A stretch of DNA of 64,000 bases. It comes from Aurelia coerulea. Its lineage: Eukaryota; Cnidaria; Scyphozoa; Semaeostomeae; Ulmaridae. The stretch's first letter is position 1, and the number at the start of each line of letters is the position of its first letter. The translations under genes were made by a program, and so were the position numbers. The DNA is taken from contig CM076962.1 of NCBI GenBank assembly GCA_039566865.1, positions 7,434,743 through 7,498,742 on the forward strand, given 5' to 3'. Positions 9,880 to 20,129 of the stretch are shown here, in pieces. A model generated the notes under the pieces. The model was not told where the DNA came from, ran no database searches, and saw only the letters and a program-made list of their open reading frames with translations.

Positions 9880-10995
9880 AAAGGGAAGTCCCAAAAAGTG
9901 TACAAAAACACGGAAGTCTTTGAAGAATGAAATTAGAAATTGTTAATTAATAAGGGAAGTCCCAAAAAGTGTATGAAAAACAAGGAAGTCCTTGAAATAG
10001 AAGTTGTTAATCAAAAGGGAAGTCCCAAAAAGTGTATGAAAACAAGGAAGTCCTTGAAATATGAAATTAGAAGTTGTTAATCAAAAAGGGAAGTCCCAAA
10101 AAGTGTATGAAAACAAGGAAGTCCTTGAAATATGAAATTAGAAGTTGTTAATCAAAAGGGAAGTCCCAAAAAGTGTATGAAAACAAGGAAGTCCTTGAAA
10201 TATGTAATTAGAAGTTGTTAATCAAAAGGGAAGTCCCAAAAAGTGTATGAAAACAAGGAAGTCCTTGAAATAGAAGTTGTTAATCAAAAGGGAAGTCCCA
10301 AAAAGTGTATGAAAACAAGGAAGTCCTTGAAATAGAAGTTGTTAATTAAATGGGAAGTCCTAAAAAGTGTACGAAAACAAGGAAGTCCTTGAAATAGAAG
10401 TTGTTAATCAAAAGGGAAGTCCCAAAAAGTGTATGAAAACAAGGAAGTCCTTGAAATATGAAATTAGAAGTTGTTAATCAAAAAGGGAAGTCCCAAAAAG
10501 TGTATGAAAACAAGGAAGTCCTTGAAATATGAAATTAGAAGTTGTTAATCAAAAGGGAAGTCCCAAAAAGTGTATGAAAACAAGGAAGTCCTTGAAATAT
10601 GTAATTAGAAGTTGTTAATCAAAAGGGAAGTCCCAAAAAGTGTATGAAAACAAGGAAGTCCTTGAAATAGAAGTTGTTAATCAAAAGGGAAGTCCCAAAA
10701 AGTGTATGAAAACAAGGAAGTCCTTGAAATAGAAGTTGTTAATTAAATGGGAAGTCCTAAAAAGTGTACGAAAACAAGGAAGTCCTTGAAATAGAAGTTG
10801 TTAATTAAAAGGGAAGTCCCAAAAAGTGTATGAAAACAAGGAAGTCCTTGAAATATGAAATTAGAAATCGTTAGTCAAAGGGGATGCCCCCGAAAAGCGT
10901 ATGCGTAAACAAGAAAGTCCTTGTAAAAATCAATGGTAGAGATTAATCAAAGGGGAAGCCCCCAAAGAGCGTATGCGTAAACAAGGAAGTCCTTG
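9880..10995. repeat. minisatellite with a 397 bp higher-order period
   Basis: Tandem array of units containing GGGAAGTCCCAAAAAGTGTA, ACAAGGAAGTCCTTGAAAT and AGAAGTTGTTAATC. Units come in a short form (about 62 bases) and a long form (about 70 bases, with an added ATGAAATT-like piece). The order of long, short and variant units repeats every 397 bases: the variant GTTAATTAAATGGG recurs at 10341 and 10738, and TTGTTAATCAAAAAGGG at 10074 and 10471. Both edges are degenerate; an eroded unit is visible from about 9718, and the last two units before 10995 are diverged. Confidence 0.9.
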
Positions 10996-11226
10996 AAAAA
11001 TCAAATGTTGAAATCAGCTGTGAAAAGTGGAATTCAAGAGCAAAGAAAATATCTGGAAAGAGTAGTTTTGCAAGCATCAAGAGTCAATAGAAGCGCAAAT
11101 TCTCATCAATAAAGAAGTGTACATGTCAATCCAAGGAAACAAATTTTCAAGACCAAAAGAAAAGTGTCAAAGCAAAAATCACAAGACAAACATTTACTGC
11201 TCAATTACATACTATCATATCAAGAA

Positions 11227-11579
11227 GCGGTATGGCCACCATACAAGAATGGTGGCAGATTAGTAATAACAATCCAACCTGTGAAAACAACAAAGTCCCA
11301 TCTAATCAACCATTTCACCTTGAAAGTCCAGAGTCCAAACTGTTAATTATCAAACATGGCTCTGCAAATAACTGTCATTCAAAGTCAAGCATTCTTCAGA
11401 ACAATGAATCCTATTTGTAGCATACAATTAAATCAAAAGGAATTGTAATTCCTTATTTATTTGCTTGTTATGAAATATAATTAGCCGATACGACCCAATT
11501 ACTGCCATCCAATGCCTCGTTATTCACACCTCCTCTATTCTAGTTAGGTATATCATATCACAGGAACCGCTGGCGTTAA
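11227..11579 (+). repeat. module U, copy 2
   Basis: 353 bp identical by eye to 8675-9027. It passes directly into module R at 11580. The sequence before it (11000-11226) is unrelated to that before copy 1. Confidence 0.9.
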
Positions 11580-11901
11580 TGAGGTTTTTACTATGACACA
11601 CTACAGTGAGGTCAGTGAGGTCAAATTCAAAACTTTGGCATTTCATCAAATTTTGAGATAATTCTTAGCCCCCATGAACAGGCATGTATTCAAGTATTGG
11701 GAACAGGTTTGCGAAGAAATTTTTTGAAAATCTTACTTTTCCTTCCGTACAATCATTTTTTGGCGAAGGGTGGTAAAATCGTCCAAAAACGGCCTAAATT
11801 TGACTTTTCAAATTTACCGGTCGGTTTTCCGTTCCATTGATTGGTTTTAGAGATTGTCACGTGCCAAGCTCGTTAGCCAGTTAGGATTTAGTGCCTATCT
11901 T
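11580..11901 (+). repeat. module R, direct copy
   Basis: 322 bp matching the reverse complement of 2269-2590. It includes GAAATTTTTTGAAAATCTTA and TTGATTGGTTTTAGAGATTG. No coding signal. Confidence 0.85.
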
Positions 11902-12137
11902 GCATAAGAGGCTGTCTTCTACCATGCGAGAGAAAAAAATGTGTGACGTTTAGAATACAGAAATGACATTGGCAAATCTTTTTTTTAACAGATGGTATGC
12001 ATAATCAGATTGAAAAACTTATCGGTCCAGAATCGGTCATTCCTTGCAACAATTATTGGGAATTATCTCCGAAGACCCGTTTAAAACGTCCCGAAGAATG
12101 GCTTAAAATGATGATCAGCATTCGTTTGGCTTACACC

Positions 12138-12637
12138 CTAGCCTGCGTGCAGACTTTACTATTGTGGAGGAGTTAGAGGCGAAAAGGGAAAGGTAAAGTC
12201 TGCGCATCCACTCAAGTTTTTCTGTTCCAGCGATAAATTTTATCCCCCGTCCTCATTGTCTAAGAACCAATCACGTTCGCCTTTTGATTTCTCGAAAGTA
12301 TTGTTCTCTCTCACCTTGCATCTGATAGGTTACAACTAGAACAATTGTTCTAGTTGTAACCTATCAGATGCAAGGTGAGAGAGCAATTGTTCTAGTTGTA
12401 ACCTATCAGATGCAAGGTGAGAGAGAACAATTGTTCTAGTTGTAACCTATCAGATGCAAGGTGAGAGAGAACAATACTTTCGAGAAATCAAAAGGCGAAC
12501 GTGATTGGTTCTTAGACAATGAGGACGGGGGATAAAATTTATCGCTGGAACAGAAAAACTTGAGTGGATGCGCAGACTTTACCTTTCCCTTTTCGCCTCT
12601 AACTCCTCCACAATAGTAAAGTCTGCACGCAGGCTAG
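12138..12637. mobile_element. 500 bp near-perfect hairpin element
   Basis: The left arm starts CTAGCCTGCGTGCAGAC and the right arm ends with its exact inverse. The arms run inward about 207 bases to a centre at 12344/12345 inside ACAATTGT. The right side holds two extra tandem copies of a unit of about 43 bases (GTTCTAGTTGTAACC plus CTATCAGATGCAAGGTGAGA), which accounts for the 86-base asymmetry. If the ends are GCCTGC/GCAGGC, TA flanks both sides. No coding capacity, so it looks like a foldback or MITE. Confidence 0.8.
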
Positions 12638-12654
12638 TGCATGCCGCATCCAGG

Positions 12655-12986
12655 CATGGGCCCGGGGGGGGGGGGGGGTACTTAGTATATTTGTCCGACG
12701 GGTTTGTGCCGTTTTTAAGGGTATCGTTTTCACCAATTTTTTCTAGCTCAGGGTATCAAAATGAGGCAATTTTTCTTGAGCAGGTTGTCAAAACATGTCA
12801 AAGGGGAATATTCTGCTAGATCAGGTCGTTTTTCGGTCAAATTTCATGTTTTTGAGTATTCTTTTCACCAATTTTTTCTACAACAGGTTATCATTTGGAG
12901 CGAAAAATTCTGGAGCAGGGTAAAAGAAAAATTTTCGTGGGCACACCCCCGTACAAATTTAAGTCAAGTATCCCCCCGGGGGCATG
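12655..12986. mobile_element. G-run MITE
   Basis: About 330 bp with inverted ends: CATGGGCCCGGGGGG then TACTTAG on the left, and the inverse of CATGCCCCCGGGGGGATACT on the right. Inside are repeated phrases such as TTCACCAATTTTTTCTA (two copies). Short open frames across it carry no recognisable domain. Confidence 0.6.
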
Positions 12987-13420
12987 GGACACCTAGTTTA
13001 ATGTCCCTTTCAAAGGACGGCGAGGTGAGTTGCAAGTTCAAGCCTCTTATGTCACCCATCCGGAGTTTGACCTCACTCGACCGAGTTTGACAGAAACTGT
13101 ATCAGCCGCTCGGCCATTCACCCCACATTTTCATGGATCAATCAGACGGCGATTTTTTCTAAATGTTACATTCATGCACAAAGATGCAACCAGGACAAAA
13201 AACTGCTTGATATTTCCCGAATTTTTTTTAAAGAAATCTGCTATCCAGTTGTATGGGTACACAATTTTGGATGCCGGTTAAATTATCTCTAGGTTTCAAG
13301 GAGTTATGGCCTCTCCTATCGATAAATTTTTTTTCATATCATTCATATAAAAAAATTACAAGAAATTTTACAATCTACTATACTTATCTAATTTCTATAC
13401 AACACTACAGGGACGATACC

Positions 13421-13439
13421 GGGGGGGGGGGGGGGGGGG
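13421..13439. repeat. 19-base G run
   Basis: Homopolymer G run on the plus strand, preceded by ACGATACC. Shorter G runs occur near 12665, 14138, 23549 and 34870. The length is probably uncertain in the assembly. Confidence 0.8.
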
Positions 13440-13728
13440 CGAAAGACATAGACTACCCCATTGCCAAAACATAAAGACATATAACTTTAAACTACTTGCA
13501 ACTAACTGAACACTACGAACACTTAGAAAACTAATGGATAATGGATAATATAATAGATTCTGTCTGACATAAGATGTCGGGTCAGGGTTGGGGTGAAACT
13601 TGAAAAAATGAAAAATTCACGAGCGCGGCTTGTTTGGATGAGAGATGCATAAGATGCCTGACATCTAATATGAAACAGAATTCACTAGGAAAACAAAGAA
13701 AATTCACGTAAAGGGACTTGGTTGTTGC

Positions 13729-14500
13729 TTAGTACATAGCTGAAGTTTCAAAAGATCTCATAACAACCCGACCAGCTTCATGCTTGAAACGTAAAGTCAA
13801 TTCGAGTATATTTTTATTCAAGTCAACAGAAAGGTCTTGATCACCATGTAGTAAAAGCTGCATCAAAGCATCGTTTAAAGATTAGCGATTTGTAAACATG
13901 GTCGCAATAATTCTACAATTCCAGTGAAGAGCTCTCTTCGTTGAACATCAAAAGAAGGCAAAGCGACAAAAAATGCTCCGTATACTCGATGCCATCGTTT
14001 GTTTGGCACATTAGGTTTATGGTATCCTTGAAATTATGCTTGAATTTGTGGAAATTTAACTTACTGAGACCAACCCTAAGTTGAGTAAGATATGATAATC
14101 CTATTGGATCGTGTATTCCAAAAACAGATTTTGCAGGGGGGGGGGCGGATTATTGATAAGATTTTTTTCCTAAAAACAGCAACTGAGGGTACAAGTCTCA
14201 ATTCAGGCTCAAGCTTATTCCATTTGGATAGGCAGTTAGGATAAAAACTAGACTTAAATTGTCTGTCCGTGCCTTTAATCGCCCAATGAAATCCTGGTTG
14301 TGAAGACTGTACTGCGACTAATGAAGAGGAGGAATTGGATCTACTGTATACTCAGGACTAAGATTATTTACAAACTTGTAGAAGAAGGTATGGCGTCTAC
14401 TCATCTTCAATAAAATCTACTGAGGTTTGTCGAAGCTTGTTTGCACCACTGCAAGTCTGGTGATCTCTCCTCTTGATGAAACCTCTTTGGGATTTTAAAA
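13729..14500 (-). pseudogene. C-terminal end of a CR1/L2-type reverse transcriptase
   Basis: On the minus strand the fragments read SRRHTFFYKFVNNLSPEYT, KARTDNFKSSFYPNCLSKWN, then GLSYLTQLRVGLSKLNFHKF and a final block near LTLRFKHEAG before a stop at 13731. This is the region after the RT thumb, ending in a Cys/His-containing block (MCQTND, EHF, then a frameshifted LCPSFDVQRREL-like stretch). The same family occurs at 56735-56925 and 58607-58979. At least two frameshifts are present. Confidence 0.65.
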
Positions 14501-14529
14501 CTTATTTCGCACCATGAAAACTTGTGCCA

Positions 14530-14556
14530 TGAATGTGAGTATTATTATTATTATTA

Positions 14557-14590
<34 letters not shown>

Positions 14591-15548
14591 CAATTTCTTT
14601 ATAGTAAGCGTTTAATAGTAGCTAAATTACAGCTAGCTGATGCTTACTGAAACAAAAATTGAATTAGTATCAAAAGTACAAAGTAAAATGGTTCTCATTA
14701 GCTAGTTTAACAGTGAATGATAGATACATATGATACACTAAGAGCTTGGTAAAATTTATCACTAGAAACTTGATGTAGAGCGGTCGGACGACAAAAAACA
14801 CCAATACATGCCCCAACACACCGAGGTCCCCCGGACCCGTTTCCCCATAAGAGTGTGATTTCGAATGAACATTCTGATGAGGACACAAGTCCGAAAGGCC
14901 CCAGCGCGCCAAAACACATCTCAGCACCCCCGCCGTCCAACCTCTCCACATCAATTTTATGATACATTATATACATATGATGCAGAGGTTTTGATCATAT
15001 ACAAAAGAAGATCAATTGAAGAACTCAACTTGTGCTACGAAAGTTTTGCATAATCGGCAGTTTCATTCATCGCCCTTCCACTCCTTTATGCGTTTTTTAA
15101 AGATGGAAATATTCAATAACTGTTTTGTATCATTTGAGAGTCCATGCCACAGTTTACATCCCAAGAAAGCAATACTTTCTATCCCAAACTGAACTTTCCG
15201 GGTCTTTGGCATTTGTAAAAGACTTTCGTTTCTTAAATGATAAGGGGGATTCGATAAGGGGGATTCTTCCCAATGAAAATATCAGCTATAAAGCTTGGGG
15301 CAATATTCGATTTAGTTTTGCAAATCTCTGTCATCAGCAACTGCAGATTCCGTTTGTGGACAGATACAGAGTTATCTCTCGTCAAAAGTGCATCAAAGTC
15401 AGAAACACCATCACTGTATGCGATGCTCGTTGCCTTTTTGTGAATGTGGTTGATCTTGTTATCAAGGTGTCTGGCACAGAACATCCACACAAAGGGGCAG
15501 TAGCTGAACTGGAATAAGATAAGAGCCCGCTTGATATGTTTGAGTTTT
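14530..15548 (-). mobile_element. 3' part of a CR1-type retrotransposon (element 1, distal piece)
   Basis: The minus strand carries the RT C-terminus from a KLKH residue run near 15540 through WMFCARHLDNKINHIHKKA and LTRDNSVSVHKRNLQLL. It then passes, in shifted frames, through IAFLGCKLWHGLSND to a CRLCKTFVAQVEFF block and stop. A 3' UTR follows, and the element ends in an (ATT)n tail at 14533-14590. The upstream continuation lies at 17709 and beyond. The two pieces were separated by element 2. Confidence 0.75.
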
Positions 15549-17708
15549 TCATTATTATTATTATTATTATTATAACATTCTTTAAAGTTGGTTATTAAAA
15601 ATAGCTCTTCTTCAAGAACTAATAAAGACCAACTATTTACAAAAACAAAAATAAATTACAGTTCATGATAAGAAACGAAAATACCCTAAAATACCCTATT
15701 TACAAATTTTGCAACGGCAAGTCTCTCCAATCCATTTTTTTATGCATGACTTAAAAGAACAGACGGAGGTGGCAATTTTTGTATCATTGGGCAGGGAATT
15801 CCATAATATGCTACCACGAAAAGATAAACTATCGTTGCCATAAGTAGTTGTTTTAGTTTGAGGCAACATCAACAGATTCTTTGATCGTAGATTGTAATTA
15901 TTGTCCTTTTCATGGAACATATCCCACAAAAAAGAAGGGTTTTGTTGTGTTAAACTGCTATAAACCTCGAGCATTAACTTTTGCAAGTTCTTTTGATGAA
16001 TAGTGCACTCCTTTCCTCTCTGTAACAACTCATCAAAAGAAGATATAAAATCGTTGAAGAGAATTCGAAGCGCTCTCTTATGGGTGCGATTGAGATCATT
16101 ATTCGCAACCTTTCCGCAAAACATCCATATCAACGGACAATAATTAAACTGAGACATTATGAATGAGTTGTACAGTAAAAGAGATTGTTTCTCATCTAAA
16201 TAATTTGAGACTCTAGAGAAGGCACTGATCTTGTTGTTTGCTTTTTGACATAATTTTGCCACATGTTGGTCGAATTTTAGTCTCGAGTCTATGGTAATCC
16301 CCAATAATCTAACACTACTGACAATATCAACAGATACATTTCCAATATCGAGAACAATATTATCATTTGTCTTCAAACCGAGTAGCATAACTTGGAATTT
16401 TGATGGATTGGCTACCATTTGATTAGTTTTGAACCAAGAGATCGCTTGAGACATATCTTCTTCTAGGTTTGAAGCCACACTTTCAAAAGTGTCATCACAA
16501 GAAAAAATGGTGTTATCATCAGCAAAATTGCACACCTCCGAATGTTCGACGATGTAGATGAAGTCATTGAGAAAAATATTGAATAGTAGTGGCCCTAGCA
16601 CAGAGCCCTGGGGGACACCAGTTTTTGTTTGTAACCAGTCACTATATGTTGAGCCAACCTTTACTCTCTGCTTTCTATCTGAGAGGTAATTTGCTATCAA
16701 TCTGAGACCCTGCAGACCAAAACCATACGCATTTAATTTAGCAATAAGTAAATCATGAGGCATGCAGTCGAATGCTTTTGATAAGTCCATCAAAATCATA
16801 CCAGCAACACCTTTCTTATCTAATGTCTTGCGAATAGTTTCAATAAGTCGAATCAGGGCATGTTGTGCACTATGTCCTTTTCTATAAGCACATAATAGAT
16901 TTGATATCTTCGCAGTCACAAAAGAATTGATCTGTTTAGCTATCAAACGCTCAAAGACTTTGGACATCGCTGTTGCTACACTAATTGGTCTATAATTTAC
17001 TTTACAGGTGGATTCAGAACTTTTGTATAACGATGATACATCGACGGCCTTAAGGGGGTCGGGGAACTCACTAGTGAATAGCATCGTGTTGAAATATTTA
17101 GTAATCTCGATGTGACACAATCCGGATATTAATTTAAGAATGTCAACTGAAATACATCCACTCGCTTTCTTCGAATTATCTAGCTGCCTAATTTCATTCC
17201 AAACATCATTAGGGCTAACAGGATGAAACTCAAACGTCTCGTTATTTACAACATTATTTCTAATCAACAATACACTAGGGTGGTTGTCGTATTTCTTGAT
17301 GGCATTCCAAACAGGGTCCTGCAAAGGGACATATGATGGTGGGGTCACAGGAGCCTCAATAGGTAGTGTAGCAGTGATATTAACAAAGTACTCGTTAAAA
17401 CATTCTGCTATTTGTTTGTCACAGGTGATTCTTGAACCATTTTCAACGAGAATGATCTTCTCTTGAATATTTGATGATTTGCTGGAAAATAACGGCTTAA
17501 AAGTTTTCCAGAAACGTTTATCATTACCAATAGTTGCGGGATCTAAACTTCGAAAATATCTCTTCTTTGCAACTTTGTTTAGTTTAACAATTTTATTCCT
17601 TTGCCTCTTATACCTACGAATATCTTCTTCCTTATGCGTTTTGTTGGCGATCTTTTTGAACCGAGTTCTACACATGATTTCTTTTTTCATCCCTTTCGAG
17701 ACATGTGG
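15549..17708 (-). mobile_element. 5'-truncated non-LTR retrotransposon (element 2) inserted in element 1
   Basis: Bounded on the 3' side by an (ATT)n tail (15551-15573) and on the 5' side by the break in element 1's RT frame. Element 1 residues LDTE end at one side and KLKH resume at the other; intact relatives have LDTEQLKR here. TGAA is present at both junctions and is the likely target duplication. It carries one long open frame (15696-17690). Confidence 0.75.
15696..17690 (-). CDS. non-LTR retrotransposon reverse transcriptase, uninterrupted frame (664 codons)
   Basis: RT that would copy element RNA at a nicked chromosomal target. Visible blocks: a basic linker (about residues 1-60), RT motif A MDLSKAFDCMPHD (about 300), GVPQGSVLGPLLF (about 358), the catalytic FADD box (about 389), the YLDEKQSLLLYNSFIMSQFN thumb region, and a C-terminal Cys cluster ETCRCKICK. 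The annotated ATG is just the first Met after a 5' truncation; relatives have an endonuclease upstream. No stop or frameshift is seen, so the insertion looks young, but the lost 5' end means it cannot be autonomous. Confidence 0.9.
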   Translation of the reverse strand: MKKEIMCRTRFKKIANKTHKEEDIRRYKRQRNKIVKLNKVAKKRYFRSLDPATIGNDKRFWKTFKPLFSSKSSNIQEKIILVENGSRITCDKQIAECFNEYFVNITATLPIEAPVTPPSYVPLQDPVWNAIKKYDNHPSVLLIRNNVVNNETFEFHPVSPNDVWNEIRQLDNSKKASGCISVDILKLISGLCHIEITKYFNTMLFTSEFPDPLKAVDVSSLYKSSESTCKVNYRPISVATAMSKVFERLIAKQINSFVTAKISNLLCAYRKGHSAQHALIRLIETIRKTLDKKGVAGMILMDLSKAFDCMPHDLLIAKLNAYGFGLQGLRLIANYLSDRKQRVKVGSTYSDWLQTKTGVPQGSVLGPLLFNIFLNDFIYIVEHSEVCNFADDNTIFSCDDTFESVASNLEEDMSQAISWFKTNQMVANPSKFQVMLLGLKTNDNIVLDIGNVSVDIVSSVRLLGITIDSRLKFDQHVAKLCQKANNKISAFSRVSNYLDEKQSLLLYNSFIMSQFNYCPLIWMFCGKVANNDLNRTHKRALRILFNDFISSFDELLQRGKECTIHQKNLQKLMLEVYSSLTQQNPSFLWDMFHEKDNNYNLRSKNLLMLPQTKTTTYGNDSLSFRGSILWNSLPNDTKIATSVCSFKSCIKKWIGETCRCKICK

Positions 17709-17723
17709 TTTATTATTCAGTGT

Positions 17724-18579
17724 CTAGTAAGTATGAAATACGTGACAGAGCATGAAGCTTTTGACATGCTTTCTTGCATTACGATTAACGAGTGTCTTGA
17801 AAGAAAGTTGCTTGTCCAAAGTGACTTCTAATAGTTTTTCCTCTGTGCTCTCTATGATGGTTGCATTTCCAATTTTTATCGAGAAATCATTGCTTTTTTC
17901 GCCGAAAATCATTAAGTGGCATTTGTCGCCATTTAGCTTCATGCAGTTATTCTTAAACCACTCTGAAAGGACTGCGGTTTCGCTTTCTAATCTATTGATG
18001 GTATTTCTATGATTGCAATCGCAGACATAGATAGTAGTATCATCAGCATAGATGCATATTTTGCTGTCCGTCACAAACATAAACACGTCATTCAGGTAGA
18101 TATTAAACAAGAGAGGCCCCAGAACAGATCCCTGTGGTACCCCATGCGCTAGTTTCTCCCCATGTGCTGAAAGACCCATTCACCTTTACTCTCTGCTTTC
18201 GCCCATCCAGATAGCTGTGGATAAGTTGCAGTGCTCCTCTGCTAAAGCCATATGCTTCCAATTTAGCAATTGATAAATCATGATTTATGCAGCCAAAGGC
18301 TTTGGAAAGGTCCATAAACACGGCCCCAGCAGTGTTTCCACTGTCCAATGCCTTTCTGCAGTTTTCTATGAACTGAAGAAGAGCATGCTTTGTGCTATAA
18401 TTCTCTCGAAAATTGCACAGCAATGCACTGAGAAAGCAGTGAGCAAAGGCTTTCATTTGAGATTCCACCAGTCTTTCATAGATTTTCAATGCAGCAGGCA
18501 AGACTATAATTGGTCTGTAATGTTTCTTTACGAAATTATCGTTCTTTTTGTAAAGTGGTGAGATCTCTCCTGCTTTCAA
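17724..18579 (-). pseudogene. reverse transcriptase core of element 1
   Basis: Two overlapping frames. 18103-18579 holds the NYSTKHALLQFIE region and motif A (VFMDLSKAFGCINHD, where the second Asp of the usual AFDC is Gly). 17724-18179 holds GVPQGSVLGPLLF and the YADDTTIY box, then YLGV-equivalent VTLDKQLSF. One frameshift lies near the overlap. The frame ends just before the element 2 insertion. Confidence 0.85.
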
Positions 18580-18874
18580 AATTTCTGGGATGTCATTTTG
18601 CGAGATATTTGCGTGGCTTTAAAGAATTGGTGCAAAAATGTTAGTATTCTCTTTTATGACCTTCGCAGGTATGCTTCCTACAGGAGATGATTTCCTAGGG
18701 TTTAATTTTCCAAGTTGACAAAAAACCTCTTCAACAGTAATTTGCCTAAATTGGAAAGATTCTGAGCATGTAAAACACTCCTTAATCTTCTAAATGCTGG
18801 GATTGTTTTTATATTTCAATAGCGTTATCTACAGGGTCTTCTATACCTGATGTAGGTGATAAATGGGCACCAGT

Positions 18875-20085
18875 TTAAGTAATTTCTAGATCTTGCGTGA
18901 TATTAGCGAAGTAATCGTTAAAAATGTCTGAAATTTTGAGATCATCGGTAACCATTTCACCGTTTTCAATAAGTGTGATAGATACTTGTACCTTGTCTGT
19001 GAAAACTGGTTTTACAGTTTTCCAAAACTTACGACTATCTGTAAGATTTTTTAGATGCAGGTTTTTGTAATAGTTATATTTGGCTTTGCGCAGCATTTTC
19101 ACGCATTTATTTCTTTGTCGTTTGTAAGCCTCAAGATTTTCATCAGTGTTGGCTTTTTTATACTTGTGAAGATACCTGGTGCGATGCATCATTTCTTTTC
19201 GCAGTTCTCTGGTCATAAAAGGCCCATCATTTGCGCGAAGGTACTTTTTCTTTATAGCAGCGTGTTGAAGTAGCACATCTGTGACCATACCGTCAAAAGC
19301 ACCATAGTTTCCATGACCTGACGAATCAGACCGAATATGATCCATTAGGTCAGATCTGAAATCCATGGCACAGTAGGCGCTATAGTCACGATAGGTAATC
19401 ATCCTAGGGCCTCTCTTGCTAAATCCACCTTTCAGCATGCTAACAATCATAGTGTACAAGGCAGATAGCCCCGTTTCAGTTGTGGTGGTATTCTGGAAAT
19501 TATGTTTCCTATTAGTTAGTATTAGGTCTATGCAACGGGGGTTATCTGACTTGAAGCAGGTTGGGCCCTTGATAAGATTATATAGATTATAGCTGTCCAT
19601 GAAATCACTGATGACACCCTCTCTTTCTTCACAGTTGAAATCCCCACTTATGACATAGTTTTCATACTTGCTACTGAAAAATCCATTCCCTTTTCTATTT
19701 CGTCGAAAAAGTAGTTTGGACATTGGGAGGGGGGACGGTAGACGCCATCATCTGGACGGTATCATCTGGAAATTTGTAGCTATTGAGCTGTTTAATTGGG
19801 GCACCATCCCTAGCATAAAGCAGTCGTCCACCTCCATTCTTATTTCGATCACGTCTGAAAGGCTTCATTGAAGCCTTCAATCACAAATTTACTAGTGGGG
19901 AAGGAATCATCAATTTTTGTCTCGGCAATTGTAAGTAAGTCAAAATTGGTTGCTACAGGTTTTAGGAACTCAAACTTGTTTCGTATTGAGTTAATGTTTA
20001 GGTAGCCAAAAATAAAGCCTTCTGTATTTCTGCTGCGCAGACTTTTCAAAGTGCTGCAAACGTTATTCATATTGTCATCAGGGGC
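18875..20085 (-). pseudogene. EEP endonuclease and RT linker of element 1
   Basis: Endonuclease/exonuclease/phosphatase domain that nicks the target DNA. The pieces in order are: GYLNINSIRNKFE and ETKIDDSFP (19849-20070), PFRRDRNKNGGG and LLYARDG (19695-19880), then ISGDFNCEE and CIDLILTNRK (18875-19723). These match the N-terminal, middle and GDFN/catalytic blocks of the family. The rest of 18875-19723 is the basic linker (RELRKEMMHRTRYLHKY) leading into RT. The coding sequence is interrupted by at least two frameshifts. Confidence 0.8.
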
Positions 20086-20129
20086 GATTGCAGTGGTTTC
20101 ATGGGCAGCCGATAAATGATTACCTGGTC

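Noticed and set aside
9880..10995. Regular repeats with alternating longer pieces, superficially like a CRISPR array
   Set aside because: The pieces between the constant words are themselves repeated and not unique spacers, and the window is eukaryotic. It is a satellite with higher-order structure.
8680..11420. Two identical 62-codon proteins as a duplicated gene
   Set aside because: They lie wholly inside the identical module U copies; the identity is of DNA, not specifically protein, and there is no recognisable domain.
12568..13474. Chain of overlapping plus-strand frames
   Set aside because: They cross a hairpin arm, a G-run MITE and a poly-G run, and change frame without shared domain content.
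13556..13690. Loose inverted repeat (ATTCTGT...AGATGTC and partner)
   Set aside because: Only a few short blocks pair and the ends are unclear; it may be part of a 3' UTR of the RT remnant at 13729.
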